Shown here piece by piece: positions 41,750 through 51,692 of a DNA stretch of 64,000 bases. Every line of letters begins with the position of its first letter. Position 1 is the first letter of the stretch. Origin of the DNA: Algicella marina (GTDB lineage: Bacteria > Pseudomonadota > Alphaproteobacteria > Rhodobacterales > Rhodobacteraceae); NCBI RefSeq assembly GCF_009931615.1, contig NZ_CP046620.1:3084501-3148500 (forward strand), written 5' to 3'. The notes beneath the pieces are model-generated. The model did not search any database, had not been told where the DNA came from, and saw nothing but the letters and a program-made list of their open reading frames with translations. Both the position numbers and the translations under genes were made by a program.

Positions 41750-43816
41750 ATGGTGAAATCACGAGCGGACCACAAAAGGCAAAAAGCCATGGCCGGTACA
41801 GGCAAAAGACAGAAGCGCAGCCGCCCGAGGCGACGTGCGCGGACAACCAAGCGCGGACCCGGCCTGATAGAACGGGCGCTGCGCCGCATTTTGCGGTTTT
41901 TCTTCGGAATTTTCTGGTGGTTGGGCCTCCGTGTCGGGATTGCCCTGGCAATCGTCATAGGCGCGACGACGCTCTATTTCTATGCCACGCTGCCGCCGAT
42001 GGAAGAGTTGCTGGATGGCAGGGATCGCGGATCAGTAACCTTGCGCGACCGCAGCAACCAGATTTTTGCGTGGCGTGGTGAGCAGTATCAGACGACCCGC
42101 ACGGAAACTGCATCCCCCCACCTCGTAAACGCCGTGGTTGCGACAGAAGACAAGCGTTTCTTCCACCATTTCGGATTAGACCCGAAGGGCATCGCGCGGG
42201 CGATGACTGCCAACTTCAAGGCAGGTCGGGTCGTGCAGGGTGGATCCACAATTACCCAGCAGGTGGCAAAGATCCTGTTCTTCGGCAACACCCGCAGCCT
42301 CGAACGCCATATCAAGCAGATACCAATCGTTCTGGCGATGGAGTTGAAATACACCAAGAACGACATTCTTTCGATTTACCTAAACCGTGCCTACCTGGGT
42401 GCTGGTGCGCAAGGTTTCGAAGCCGCTTCACAAAGATATTTCGGCAAATCCGCAAGGGAAGTTGACCCGGCCGAGGCGGCGATGCTGGCTGGCCTGTTGA
42501 AGGCTCCTTCGCGCTATGCACCGACCCGCAATATCGATGCGGCGCAGGGACGGGCCAATGTCATCATAGATCTCATGCAGGAACAGGGACACCTGACGCG
42601 CATCGAGGCAGAACTGGCTCGGGCACAACCGGCCTCACTGTCACCGGCGGCGGAAGCCCGCGCTGGCGGCTATTTCGCAGACTGGATCATGTCTGCCGGA
42701 CCCAGTTACCTGACGCAGGGTACGACAGAGGACGTAGTGATAGAGACGACCTTCGACCCACGGATTCAACAGGCGGCGGAGGCCGCGATTGCCAAGATAT
42801 TTGCGGAAAAGGTCAGCGAGGGCTCGAAAGCTCAGGCTGCCGTCGTAATCATGTCTCCGGACGGCGCGGTGCGCGCCATGGTCGGCGGGCGAAAAACCTC
42901 TGGCCCCGTGGCCGGGCAATTCAACCGCGCGACAATGGCCCTGCGTCAACCCGGTTCCGCCTTCAAACCCTTGGTTTACGCGGCAGGTCTGGAATCCGGT
43001 ATGTTGCCGACCGATACATTTTTTGACGCGCCGATCACACTCGAAGTACCTGGTTCCAAATCCTGGTCACCGCAGAATTACGACCGCAAGTTTCGTGGCG
43101 AGATCACATTGACGCAGGCTCTGCAGCACTCCATCAACACTGTCGCAGTGAAGGTGTCGGAGCGGGTGGGACGTGAACACGTGCGCGCCATCGCGCAGGA
43201 TTTTGGCATTTCGTCCCCAATAGCCAAGGGACCGTCACTGGCACTGGGCGTTTCCGAAATGACGCTTCTTGAACTGACGGGTGCCTACGCTGGTATTCTT
43301 AACGGCGGTCGCCGATCCAAGCCCTACGGTTTGACGTCCATCAAACTGAAAGGCGACAATACCACGTTAATGGGGGCCGATCGCGAGGCGAATTTCAGGG
43401 TCCTCAACGAAACGGCTGACGGTTTCCTGATCTACATGCTCAACCAGGTCATCGAGAACGGCTCCGGCGCGCGCGCGAAACTTGCGGACAGGCAGGCTGC
43501 CGGCAAGACCGGCACGACTCAGGCAGCACGCGACGCGTGGTTCATAGGTTTCACGGCTGATTACGTGGCAGGCGTCTGGATGGGTTATGATGACAATACG
43601 CCGCTGAAGGGTGTCACCGGCAGCGGCCTGCCTGCGGAGATCTGGAACGAAGTGATGACGCGTGTTCACCAAGGCTTGCCGCCGCGGCCATTACCGATGC
43701 TGATCCCCGCTGCCCCACAGGTCGTTGAGAGGGCAGTGCAACCGGGTACGGACGACCCGGTTGCAAACTCCGTGATGGAGAGTGTTCTAAACTCGATCTT
43801 CGGCAGCGGGAACTAA
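41750..43816 (+). CDS. class A penicillin-binding protein (PBP1 type)
   Basis: This is a 688-residue bifunctional peptidoglycan synthase. A basic cytoplasmic tail (residues 1-40) and one membrane anchor (about 55-78) precede the glycosyltransferase GT51 domain, with VVATEDKRFFHHFGLDPKGI (catalytic Glu) and GGSTITQQVAKIL. The transpeptidase domain has the SxxK serine S403 in RQPGSAFKPLVYA, QHSINTVA (SxN) and KTGTTQAARDAWF (KTG). It is of the short PBP1C/1A-like form without the OB insertion of E. coli PBP1A. It acts on the periplasmic side. It ends four bases from the convergent mlaC end. Confidence 0.93.
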   Translation: MVKSRADHKRQKAMAGTGKRQKRSRPRRRARTTKRGPGLIERALRRILRFFFGIFWWLGLRVGIALAIVIGATTLYFYATLPPMEELLDGRDRGSVTLRDRSNQIFAWRGEQYQTTRTETASPHLVNAVVATEDKRFFHHFGLDPKGIARAMTANFKAGRVVQGGSTITQQVAKILFFGNTRSLERHIKQIPIVLAMELKYTKNDILSIYLNRAYLGAGAQGFEAASQRYFGKSAREVDPAEAAMLAGLLKAPSRYAPTRNIDAAQGRANVIIDLMQEQGHLTRIEAELARAQPASLSPAAEARAGGYFADWIMSAGPSYLTQGTTEDVVIETTFDPRIQQAAEAAIAKIFAEKVSEGSKAQAAVVIMSPDGAVRAMVGGRKTSGPVAGQFNRATMALRQPGSAFKPLVYAAGLESGMLPTDTFFDAPITLEVPGSKSWSPQNYDRKFRGEITLTQALQHSINTVAVKVSERVGREHVRAIAQDFGISSPIAKGPSLALGVSEMTLLELTGAYAGILNGGRRSKPYGLTSIKLKGDNTTLMGADREANFRVLNETADGFLIYMLNQVIENGSGARAKLADRQAAGKTGTTQAARDAWFIGFTADYVAGVWMGYDDNTPLKGVTGSGLPAEIWNEVMTRVHQGLPPRPLPMLIPAAPQVVERAVQPGTDDPVANSVMESVLNSIFGSGN

Positions 43817-43820
43817 GGCC

Positions 43821-44438
43821 TCAGCCCCGCTGGTTAAGATCGGCAATCAACGCATCGACGCTGTTACGATTGGCTTCCAGCAATGCGCCAACTTCGTTGC
43901 GCTCGGTCGACAGCATTGAAACTCCCTCGATGAAGAGGTTGAACATCTTCAGGCTGCCGGATCGATCACTTACCTGCCAGTCCACGGCAATCGGCGCACT
44001 CCCGCTGTATTTCAGGACCGAAGAAACCACGATCCCCTTGTCGCCGCGGTCAACCGCCCGCGTCACTTCGACAGTCGCATCGCGGAACTCACGGAACTGT
44101 TTGCCGTACTTGCGGGCAAGATAGCCACGAAACGCCGAAATAAAGGCTGACTGCTGCGCTCCCGAGGTCTGCCTCCAGGCCGGACCGAGGACCGAGCGGG
44201 CAATGACTGGAACGTCGCCATACGTAACAAAAATCTGCTCAAAGCGACTGAGAGCCTGCGCCGTCGACTGGCTGCTCTTCACGACCTGCAACAGTTCGGC
44301 AACAATCTTGTTGACGAGGCCGATCGCCTGATCGGTCGTTGCCGCAGCGGCGCCGTGCGGCACGACTGCAAGACCGCCCGCCGCAGCGATACCAGCCATC
44401 ACGGACCGGCGGGAGATTTGATTTTCATTCAAAGGCAT
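43821..44438 (-). CDS. mlaC: phospholipid-binding periplasmic protein MlaC (Ttg2D) family
   Basis: This is a 205-residue exported protein with an RRSVMAGIAAAGGLAV twin-arginine-like signal. The MlaC fold is indicated by VKSSQSTAQALSRFEQIFVT, ARSVLGPAWRQTSGAQQSAF and FRGYLARKYGKQFREF. It ferries phospholipids between outer-membrane MlaA and the inner-membrane MlaFEDB ABC complex, which is not in this window. The ATG at 44438 has GGAGG 7 bases upstream and lies inside the end of mlaA (14-base overlap), so they are translationally coupled. Confidence 0.9.
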   Translation of the reverse strand: MPLNENQISRRSVMAGIAAAGGLAVVPHGAAAATTDQAIGLVNKIVAELLQVVKSSQSTAQALSRFEQIFVTYGDVPVIARSVLGPAWRQTSGAQQSAFISAFRGYLARKYGKQFREFRDATVEVTRAVDRGDKGIVVSSVLKYSGSAPIAVDWQVSDRSGSLKMFNLFIEGVSMLSTERNEVGALLEANRNSVDALIADLNQRG

Positions 44439-45171
44439 ATGGATCCTCCAGATCGTCCTCGCTGACACCACCACTGAGTGCCTGCGCCTTGTTTTGCAAA
44501 TACGCAATTCTCGCAGCGGAGTAACTGTCCGCCGACTCGTACAGCAACGCATTTATGACGCTTGCAAACTCGTACCTCTGGTTCACGATGTCAGCCACCG
44601 TTGCGCCTGCGAGTACCTGCTGCTGCGTCGGAGTCAGTACATATGTAGTGGGATTCATCGCGAAATCGACAACGCGACCGGCAACATCCCGCTCGCTGGA
44701 CGGACCAAAGACCGGCAACTCTACATAGGCGCCCTCGCGAACACCCCATACGGCCATCGTCTCTCCGAAATCGGTCGGCCGCTCGTAAATGCCGGCATCG
44801 GTGCCGATATCGAGCAAGCCTCCGAAACCGAACACGGTATTGACGGCGAAACGCGCAAACGTGGCACCGGCGTCGTCGAAATCTCCTTGCAGCGCGTGGT
44901 TTATGAAAGCCAGCGGCTCATTTATGTTGGTGACAGCATTACTTATTCCCTTGCGGACGGGCTGAGGAACGACGCCGCCGTAGGCCTCCGACGTAGGTTT
45001 GAGAAGGTTTTTGTCCAGACCCTTATTGAAGGCATGAACCTTGCGGTTGGTATCTTCGTACGGGTCCTGGTTGCCCGAACTAAGTTCGGAAGTATCGGTA
45101 CACCCCGCCACCCCGAGCGCCACGATGGCGAGAGACAGCCTCGCGATACGTCCAAATCTTTCAGAAAGCAT
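44425..45171 (-). CDS. mlaA: outer-membrane lipoprotein MlaA (VacJ)
   Basis: This is a 248-residue lipoprotein with signal LSLAIVALGVAGCTDTS (Cys at about residue 24). The VacJ signatures DPYEDTNRKVHAFNKGLDKN and FARFAVNTVFGFGGLLDIGT are intact, and LPVFGPSSERD is recognisable. It removes mislocalised phospholipid from the outer leaflet of the outer membrane and passes it to MlaC. The start at 45171 is preferred because a TATAAT (45204-45209, minus strand) lies just upstream of an alternative ATG at 45198. Confidence 0.93.
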   Translation of the reverse strand: MLSERFGRIARLSLAIVALGVAGCTDTSELSSGNQDPYEDTNRKVHAFNKGLDKNLLKPTSEAYGGVVPQPVRKGISNAVTNINEPLAFINHALQGDFDDAGATFARFAVNTVFGFGGLLDIGTDAGIYERPTDFGETMAVWGVREGAYVELPVFGPSSERDVAGRVVDFAMNPTTYVLTPTQQQVLAGATVADIVNQRYEFASVINALLYESADSYSAARIAYLQNKAQALSGGVSEDDLEDPYAFE

Positions 45172-45351
45172 TATCAGCCCCGTTAACTTTGTGCCCATAT
45201 AGCATTATACAATTCCTGTGCCAGAGCGGCGGTTTCAATTGTGATCTATCTCTTGCACAGAGACATGTAACGTGATCAGCACAGAAATTCCCGCACGGAA
45301 GTGATTTTACAAGGCCAACCCGGTGTTTTTTGGCCGCGATGAGGACAAGTG

Positions 45352-47106
45352 ATGCAGATGCAAAAGCTCAAGTCTGCCTTTCGGCCGGCCAATGCGAAGG
45401 GAGAGTTGCGGCAGGCTTTGGTCAAAGGCAAGGGATTGTTCTGGTCCCTCGGAATTTTCAGCGTTTTCGTGAACCTGCTGATGCTGACGGGACCGCTGTT
45501 CATGTTGCAGGTCTATGACCGTGTGCTCGCCAGCCGGTCGATGGCGACACTGACAGCGCTTTTTCTGCTCGTGGCCGCCCTCTACGCCATAATGGGGGTC
45601 CTTGACTATGCGCGCGGCCGCGTCGCGGCTCGCATCGGCGCCGATTTTCAGAACACTCTCGACGCCAGGGTGTTTGACGCCATTCTCCGCCGATCTGTCA
45701 TCCCGTCTGAGCGCGCCAAGCCGGCCACCGGACTACGTGATCTCGAGTCAGTCCAACGTTTCATGTCCGCGCCAGTGGTGTTTGCGATCTTCGACATCCC
45801 GTGGACCCCGATATTCATTCTCGCGATATTCATATTTCACCCGCTCATGGGGTGGCTGGCAATCGTTGGCGGGCTGATTCTGATCACGGTTACCATTCTC
45901 AACCAAATGCTGACGAAAAAACCGCAACTCGACGCCCAGATGGCGTCGAACCGCAGTGAGGCGTTTGCTGAAGGTCTGAGAGAACAAGGCGAACTGGTTC
46001 AGGGACTGGGCATGCGGAATGCCGTATTGCATCGGTGGAAAGAAAACCGGGATGCAGCGCTCGGTTCCCAGATCCAGGCGAGCGACCAGACAGGCATCTT
46101 TACCACCCTGTCAAAGACCTTCCGCTTCTTCCTGCAATCGGCGATGCTTGCCTTAGGCGCATATCTGGTGCTGAAGGGCCAGCTTTCACCCGGTGCGATG
46201 ATTGCCGGTTCGATTCTGATGGGTCGTGCTCTGGCACCGGTCGATCAGGCCATTGGCGGGTGGTCCCTCTTTCAACGGGCACGGCAGGGCTGGTCTTCTC
46301 TGGAGGAGTTATTGAACTCCACTGCCCCGGAACCGGAACACACGCCGCTCCCGGCGGCGCGCTCCATCCTTGAAGCACAGCAGGTAACCGTCGTTCCGCC
46401 GGGTGAGAAGGTTGCGACACTGAGGATGCTCAGCTTCCGGCTGGAACCCGGGCAGGCACTCGGCGTCATCGGTCCGTCCGGTTCCGGCAAATCTACCCTT
46501 GCCCGTGTGCTCACCGGAATCTGGCCAGCAGCCTCCGGCAAGGTCCGTCTGGACGGAGCAACGCTTGACCAGTATTCGCCCGAAGCGCTCGGCGCGCAGA
46601 TCGGCTACCTCCCGCAGGATGTCGCCCTTTTCAATGCGACTGTCACCGAGAACATCGCCCGACTGGCCGCTGAGCCGGACCCGGCGAAGGTTGTGGAAGC
46701 CGCCAAAAAGGCGGGTGCGCATGAGATGATCCTCAATCTGTCCAACGGTTACGATACAGTGCTTATGTCCGGCGGCGGAAGGTTGTCCGGTGGTCAGAAG
46801 CAACGGATCGGGCTTGCCCGCGCGATGTATGGCGATCCGGCAATCTTGATCCTCGACGAACCGAACTCCAACCTCGACAGCGAAGGCGGCAACGCACTTA
46901 ACCAGGCGATCCGCACGATGAAGGAAGCAGGTAAGTCGGTCATCATCATGGCGCACCGACCCAGCGGCATAACGGAATGCGACCTTCTGCTCGTGATCGA
47001 GAACGGGATGCTGAAGGCGTTCGGCCCGCGTGACGAAGTGCTGCGAGAGCAGATCAAGAATTACAACCAGATCGCTGGCTCCATCGGGGCGGAGGGCAAA
47101 AAATGA
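45352..47106 (+). CDS. type I secretion ABC transporter (PrtD family)
   Basis: This is a 584-residue ABC exporter half-transporter. Six spans occupy about residues 35-320, without the N-terminal peptidase-like domain of HlyB. The ATPase domain has Walker A GPSGSGKST at residues 374-382, signature LSGGQ at 478-482 and Walker B ILILDEPNSNLD. PrtD-type proteins export RTX and protease substrates straight to the outside with an adaptor and TolC. The ATG at 45352 has GAGGAC upstream. The adaptor gene overlaps its stop by four bases. A large RTX protein is encoded at 59520-63593. No TolC gene is in the window. Confidence 0.94.
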   Translation: MQMQKLKSAFRPANAKGELRQALVKGKGLFWSLGIFSVFVNLLMLTGPLFMLQVYDRVLASRSMATLTALFLLVAALYAIMGVLDYARGRVAARIGADFQNTLDARVFDAILRRSVIPSERAKPATGLRDLESVQRFMSAPVVFAIFDIPWTPIFILAIFIFHPLMGWLAIVGGLILITVTILNQMLTKKPQLDAQMASNRSEAFAEGLREQGELVQGLGMRNAVLHRWKENRDAALGSQIQASDQTGIFTTLSKTFRFFLQSAMLALGAYLVLKGQLSPGAMIAGSILMGRALAPVDQAIGGWSLFQRARQGWSSLEELLNSTAPEPEHTPLPAARSILEAQQVTVVPPGEKVATLRMLSFRLEPGQALGVIGPSGSGKSTLARVLTGIWPAASGKVRLDGATLDQYSPEALGAQIGYLPQDVALFNATVTENIARLAAEPDPAKVVEAAKKAGAHEMILNLSNGYDTVLMSGGGRLSGGQKQRIGLARAMYGDPAILILDEPNSNLDSEGGNALNQAIRTMKEAGKSVIIMAHRPSGITECDLLLVIENGMLKAFGPRDEVLREQIKNYNQIAGSIGAEGKK

Positions 47107-48407
47107 CCGACGGAACCAAGAAATGGAACCCGATCGTGCCACTGGCCATAGGGTTTGTCGCCCTGTTCGTACTGATCTTCGGCCTTGGCGCCTGGTCGGC
47201 ATTGGCCAATATATCGGGCGCAATCGTTTCGTCCGGAATGATAATCGTCGAAGGCAACCGTCAGGCGGTTCAGCATCCCGAGGGCGGTGTGGTCGGTGAA
47301 ATCCTCGTGGAAGAAGGCCAAAGCGTTGAATCCGGGGATCTTCTGCTTCGGCTCGACGGACGCATGGTCCGCTCGGAGTTGGCGATTATCGAAAGTCAGC
47401 TCTTCGAAATCATGGCCCGTCGCGCACGACTGGAGGCGGAGCGGGATGGCGCCGATGTTCTGCGTTTCGATCCGGAACTGATTGAACTGGCCAATACGCG
47501 CACCGAAATCCTCGAGCTGATGTTAGGCCAGGAACGGCTGTTCCGCGCCCGGCAGGATTCACGTCAAAAGGAAGTGGAGCAACTTTCCGAACAGAAGGTG
47601 CAGATCGGCAACCAGATCGAGGGAAGCCAAGCGCAACTTGCAGCGCTGAAGGATCAGCTCGCCTTTATTGAAGAAGAACTGACCGACCAGAGAAGCCTTC
47701 TGGAAAAAGGCCTGACGCAGGCAACGCGCGTTCTTTCTCTTCAACGCGAGAAGTCCCGTCTCGGGGGCCTTGTGGGCGAATTGACGTCACAGGCGGCCGG
47801 GCTTGCCGCCCGGACGACCGAGATCGAGATTGGAATCCTGAAGCTAGATACCAGCCTGAGGGAGCAGGCAATCAGCGAGTTGCGGGACATCCAGTATCGC
47901 GAAATCGAATTGAAGGAGCGCCGCCTTTCCTCGCGGGAGACGCTTTCGCGCCTCGACGTCAAGGCCCCGGTCGCGGGTGTGATCTACGGCCGCCAGATCA
48001 ATACGATAGGTGCGGTCATTCGACCGGCCGACGTGATCATGTATATCGTACCCCAGGACATTCCGCTCGTCATTTCCACCCGCATCGATTCCATCAACAT
48101 CGACGAGGTGGCTGTCGGTCAGGAAGCAGCGTTGCGCTTTTCGGCATTCGATCAGCGCACATCACCGGAAATCTACGGATACGTCAGCAAGGTGTCGGGC
48201 GATGCCTTTGTCGATGAAAACACCGGCTATACTTATTATCAGGCCGAGATCCTGCCGAAAGAGGGCGAGGTAGAGAGACTGGGTGACATCACACTTGTAC
48301 CCGGCATGCCTGTGGAAAGCTTCATAAAAACTGGCGAAAGAACGGCCCTCAACTATCTCGTCAAGCCACTTGCCGACTACTTCAACAAAGCCTTCCGCGA
48401 AAGCTGA
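47103..48407 (+). CDS. type I secretion membrane-fusion (HlyD/PrtE) protein
   Basis: This is a 434-residue adaptor with one N-terminal span (about residues 13-38), followed by a lipoyl-like segment (QHPEGGVVGEILVEEGQSVE, then SGDLLLRLDG). A long coiled-coil hairpin (about residues 90-285, Glu/Gln/Leu-rich) follows, then the second lipoyl half (LDVKAPVAGVIYG) and beta domain with GMPVESFIKTGERTALNYL. It bridges the inner-membrane ATPase and TolC in the periplasm. It is translated with the ATPase gene through an ATGA overlap. Confidence 0.95.
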   Translation: MTDGTKKWNPIVPLAIGFVALFVLIFGLGAWSALANISGAIVSSGMIIVEGNRQAVQHPEGGVVGEILVEEGQSVESGDLLLRLDGRMVRSELAIIESQLFEIMARRARLEAERDGADVLRFDPELIELANTRTEILELMLGQERLFRARQDSRQKEVEQLSEQKVQIGNQIEGSQAQLAALKDQLAFIEEELTDQRSLLEKGLTQATRVLSLQREKSRLGGLVGELTSQAAGLAARTTEIEIGILKLDTSLREQAISELRDIQYREIELKERRLSSRETLSRLDVKAPVAGVIYGRQINTIGAVIRPADVIMYIVPQDIPLVISTRIDSINIDEVAVGQEAALRFSAFDQRTSPEIYGYVSKVSGDAFVDENTGYTYYQAEILPKEGEVERLGDITLVPGMPVESFIKTGERTALNYLVKPLADYFNKAFRES

Positions 48408-48439
48408 GGCCAAAAATTTCCCCGACAAATGAGGTTGCA

Positions 48440-48904
48440 ATGGCCGGTGCCATCGACGCGAAACTCAAATCTCTCGACATCACCCTGCCTGACGCTCCGG
48501 CGCCTGCAGCCAATTACGTACCATATGTCCGTAGCGGCAATCTGGTCTTTGTTTCCGGCCAGCTTCCTTCAGGCCCGGATGGCCTGATGAAAGGCAAAGT
48601 CGGCAGCGAAACGGATGTGGCCACTGCCCAGCAGGCCGCGCGCCAATGCGGCATCGCCCTGATCGCGCAGCTGAAGGCCGCCTGTGATGGCGATCTCGAC
48701 AAGGTTCAGCGCGTCGTGAAGCTAACCGGCTTCGTCAACGCAACTCCGGAGTTCGGCGATCATCCGGCCGTGGTCAATGGAGCTTCTGACCTTATGGCGG
48801 AAGTATTCGGGGCCAAAGGCTCCCATTCGCGCGCAGCAGTCGGCGCGGGGTCGCTGCCATTCAACGTATCTGTCGAAGTTGAAGGCGTTTTCGAGATTGC
48901 TTGA
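48440..48904 (+). CDS. RidA/YjgF family protein
   Basis: This is a 154-residue RidA-superfamily member of the slightly longer subgroup (about 153 residues). NYVPYVRSGNLVFVSGQLPS, KLTGFVNATPEFGDHPAVVN, then SHSRAAVGAGSLPFNVSVEV are typical. The RidA arginine that attacks imine intermediates (SR in HSRAAVG) is present. It acts as a cytoplasmic enamine/imine deaminase or related detoxifier. It begins 33 bases after the secretion adaptor and may be on the same transcript. The next gene overlaps its end. Confidence 0.88.
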   Translation: MAGAIDAKLKSLDITLPDAPAPAANYVPYVRSGNLVFVSGQLPSGPDGLMKGKVGSETDVATAQQAARQCGIALIAQLKAACDGDLDKVQRVVKLTGFVNATPEFGDHPAVVNGASDLMAEVFGAKGSHSRAAVGAGSLPFNVSVEVEGVFEIA

Positions 48905-49652
48905 CCTAGCCTTTCTGCGCTGCCCGCTCGCCCATCGAGGCCTGCATGATCGCACCATCGGGGTCGTCGAGAACTCACGCGCCGCATGCATTGCGGCGGT
49001 TTCCGCCGGTTTCGGCATCGAAGTGGATGTCCAACAATCAGCGGACGGCCAGGCGATGGTTTTTCACGATGACCTGCTGGATCGTCTGACTACCCGGAAG
49101 GGACAGGTAAAAACGTTTCCTGCTGCTGAACTAGGTGAAACGCCATTGACCGGCAGCGAAGAAACCATCCCCACACTGGCGGAAATTCTCGAGATCGTCG
49201 CGGGTCGGGTTCCATTGCTGATCGAAATCAAGGATCAGAGCGGCAGAATGGGTCCAACGGACGGCGAACTGGAAAGAGCCGTTGCGAGTGAGCTTGAGAA
49301 CTACATCGGCCCGATTGCCGTTATGTCGTTTAATCCGCATGCTGTCGAACTATTCCGCGAAGCCCAGCCATCGGTGGCTAACGGTCTGACGACTGACAAT
49401 TATGACCAAAGCGAATGGAACCTTTTGCCTACGGATGCGCGGCGTTCCTTGAGCCGGATGGAAGCCGTTGACAGGCTGAAGCTCGATTTCATCAGCCACA
49501 ATCACCTGTTTTTGTCGGATGCCGCCGTCCGTCGGCAAAGGGAGAACGATCTTCCAGTGCTTTGCTGGACGGTACGTTCCGCTCTGGAAGAAACTGCGGC
49601 TCGGGCAGTTGCCGACAACATCACCTTCGAAGGTTACTTGCCGAAGCATTGA
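48897..49652 (+). CDS. glycerophosphodiester phosphodiesterase
   Basis: This is a 251-residue GDPD-family protein if TTG 48897 is the start. TTG 48879 is an alternative. The catalytic LAHRGLHD, then VVENSRAAC, EVDVQQSADGQAMVFHDDLL (metal-binding Glu/Asp and His) and LLIEIKD are all visible. It hydrolyses glycerophosphodiesters to glycerol-3-phosphate and an alcohol. No signal peptide, so it is cytoplasmic like UgpQ. It overlaps the RidA-family stop codon. Confidence 0.88.
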   Translation: MLDLAFLRCPLAHRGLHDRTIGVVENSRAACIAAVSAGFGIEVDVQQSADGQAMVFHDDLLDRLTTRKGQVKTFPAAELGETPLTGSEETIPTLAEILEIVAGRVPLLIEIKDQSGRMGPTDGELERAVASELENYIGPIAVMSFNPHAVELFREAQPSVANGLTTDNYDQSEWNLLPTDARRSLSRMEAVDRLKLDFISHNHLFLSDAAVRRQRENDLPVLCWTVRSALEETAARAVADNITFEGYLPKH

Positions 49653-49711
49653 CGCCAGCGCAATCACCCCCAAGTGTAGGCAGATGAAACCCCCGAAACC
49701 GGACGCTGCCA

Positions 49712-50923
49712 ATGGATGACTCTCCAACCATCGAGATTGACGTTCTGGCCGCAATTGAAGATCTGCCAGCAAAGGATTGGGATGCTTGTGCTGATCCGGA
49801 AAACGCGGCGCGTTCCGATAACCCTTTCACCACGCACCGTTTTCTAAAAGCTTTGGAAGACAGCGGCTCCGTTGGGAAAGGAACCGGTTGGCAGCCTCGG
49901 CATCTCGTGGCACGTGCGCAGGGCGAAGTCATAGCCGTGATGCCACTGTACGGAAAGTCCCATAGCCAGGGTGAGTATATCTTCGACCACAACTGGGCCC
50001 ACGCCTATGAAAGAGCGGGCGGGCGCTATTATCCGAAACTGCAATCGGCAATACCGTTTACCCCTGCCACCGGTCGCCGGTTTCTCACTCGTCCAGGTTG
50101 GGATGGTATTGGCCGTGCCGCCTTGACCGATGGTGCAATTCAGCTTGCGCAAGGAAACGGTGTCTCTTCGATCCACATCACTTTCTGCACTGAGGCCGAG
50201 TTTGATGCGGGCGGCAACGCCGGGCTGTTGCAGCGCACCAGCCAGCAATTTCATTGGAATAATCGCCAATACTCTGATTTCGAGGCATTTCTTGCGGACC
50301 TTTCGTCACGAAAGCGCAAGGCGATCCGCAAGGAACGGCGAACGGCAATGGCCAGTGGTGTCACCGTTAGCGGGCTTACAGGAGACGATATCAAGCCCCA
50401 TCACTGGGATGCCTTTTGGGAGTTTTATCAGGATACAGGCGACAGAAAATGGGGCACTCCCTATTTGACACGGGAGTTCTTTGAAGAGGCTCACGCTCAC
50501 CTGCGGAATGACATCCTGCTTTTCTTTGCGGAGATGGACGGACAGCCCGTCGCCGGCGCTCTGAACTTTCTGGGCCAAAACGTGCTTTATGGACGCTATT
50601 GGGGTTGCAGGTATGAGGTCCCATGCCTGCATTTCGAAATGTGTTATTATCAGGCCATTGATTTCGCTATTGAAAATAACCTCGAACGCGTGGAAGCCGG
50701 GGCACAGGGAAGTCACAAACTGGCTCGCGGATACCTACCTGTTCCAACTTACTCACTCCACTGGGTGGCCGACGAAGGGTTCGCGAAGGCAATCAGCCAA
50801 TATCTTGAGGCGGAGCGTGAAGCGATTGACGAGGAAATCGAGATCGTCACCAACTACGGCCCGTTTCGCAAGGTGATGAGCGAAAATGAAGGAGGTGCTG
50901 CGCATGGCGGAGAAACTGAGTGA
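49712..50923 (+). CDS. FemAB/GNAT-like protein (DUF482, COG3146 type)
   Basis: This is a 403-residue protein of the DUF482 family: [20 protein letters not shown] at about residue 37, [32 protein letters not shown], then [13 protein letters not shown] and [20 protein letters not shown], ending in [14 protein letters not shown]. The C-terminal half has an acyl-CoA N-acyltransferase fold. The substrate is unknown. Peptidoglycan modification has been suggested for the wider FemAB group. It is in the run after the glycerophosphodiesterase and overlaps the open frame before the pterin dehydratase. Confidence 0.82.
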   Translation: MDDSPTIEIDVLAAIEDLPAKDWDACADPENAARSDNPFTTHRFLKALEDSGSVGKGTGWQPRHLVARAQGEVIAVMPLYGKSHSQGEYIFDHNWAHAYERAGGRYYPKLQSAIPFTPATGRRFLTRPGWDGIGRAALTDGAIQLAQGNGVSSIHITFCTEAEFDAGGNAGLLQRTSQQFHWNNRQYSDFEAFLADLSSRKRKAIRKERRTAMASGVTVSGLTGDDIKPHHWDAFWEFYQDTGDRKWGTPYLTREFFEEAHAHLRNDILLFFAEMDGQPVAGALNFLGQNVLYGRYWGCRYEVPCLHFEMCYYQAIDFAIENNLERVEAGAQGSHKLARGYLPVPTYSLHWVADEGFAKAISQYLEAEREAIDEEIEIVTNYGPFRKVMSENEGGAAHGGETE

Positions 50924-51200
50924 GACGGAACGCGAGACGGCGTTATCTGAGTTACAGGAGACCGGATGGAGTTTGGACGCCGATCGCGACGCCATCAGCA
51001 AGGAGTTCAAATTCTCCAACTTTGTCAGTGCCTTCGGCTGGATGAGCCAAGTCGCAATGGTGGCAGAGAAGATGAACCATCATCCCGAATGGTCGAACGT
51101 ATACAACAACGTCAGCGTCACCCTGACGACTCATGATGCGGAAGGTCTGACGGAACTTGATCTGAAGCTTGCACGCCGGATGGACAAGCTCGCTGGCTGA
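50904..51200 (+). CDS. phhB: 4a-hydroxytetrahydrobiopterin dehydratase
   Basis: This is a 98-residue pterin-4a-carbinolamine dehydratase with the active-site block [20 protein letters not shown] and [11 protein letters not shown]. It regenerates oxidised pterin cofactor and can also occur without phenylalanine hydroxylase. No phhA is seen nearby. The ATG at 50904 is preferred because AGGAGG lies 8 bases upstream. The ATG at 50886 overlaps the previous gene without such a site. Confidence 0.92.
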   Translation: MAEKLSETERETALSELQETGWSLDADRDAISKEFKFSNFVSAFGWMSQVAMVAEKMNHHPEWSNVYNNVSVTLTTHDAEGLTELDLKLARRMDKLAG

Positions 51201-51203
51201 CTA

Positions 51204-51692
51204 CTACAACTGATCGAGAAGGCTCTCTCCACCGGAAAGTTCACACACTCCCGGGCTTTCCTCGATGTTCAGATGAGTGACCTTGCCACCTTCCGCGACA
51301 AGGGAGAAGCGTCGGGACCGGGAGAGCAGGCCGGCTGGCGGTGCGCTGAATTCCAGTCCGAGCGCCTTGGCGAAGTCAGAAGCCGGATCAGCCAGCATCC
51401 TTATGCCCGCCTCGCTGGCACCAGTCGACTCGCCCCAAGCCTTCATGACGAACGGATCGTTTACGGACACACAAGCGATGGAGTCTACACCCTTGCTTTC
51501 CAATTGTTTTTTAGTGCGAATGAAGCTCGGCATGTGGGCGGAAGAACAAGTGGGCGTATAGGCACCAGGCACACCGAAGATAACCGTTTTACCCGAGCCC
51601 AGAATCTCGGCGAGAGGAACGGCCTTCGGTCCTTCGGGGCCGATCTCGATGAAGGTGGCCTCTGGCAGTTCGTCTCCGACGGAAATGGTCAT
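51204..51692 (-). CDS. peroxiredoxin (Prx5 family)
   Basis: This is a 162-residue AhpC/TSA-type peroxiredoxin of the Prx5 subgroup. The peroxidatic cysteine C49 lies in GAYTPTCSSAHMPSF, followed by SVNDPFVMKAWGES and MLADPASDFAKALGLEF. The C-terminal ESPGVCELSGGESLL contains a second cysteine that could resolve the disulfide. It reduces hydrogen and alkyl peroxides using glutaredoxin or thioredoxin. Convergent with phhB, three bases apart. Confidence 0.93.
   Translation of the reverse strand: MTISVGDELPEATFIEIGPEGPKAVPLAEILGSGKTVIFGVPGAYTPTCSSAHMPSFIRTKKQLESKGVDSIACVSVNDPFVMKAWGESTGASEAGIRMLADPASDFAKALGLEFSAPPAGLLSRSRRFSLVAEGGKVTHLNIEESPGVCELSGGESLLDQL

Noticed and set aside
45208-45223. TGGCACAGGAATTGTA (minus strand) before mlaA as a sigma-54 promoter
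   Set aside because: Spacing fits but the -12 GC is TTGT, mlaA is not a usual sigma-54 target, and a TATAAT overlaps it.
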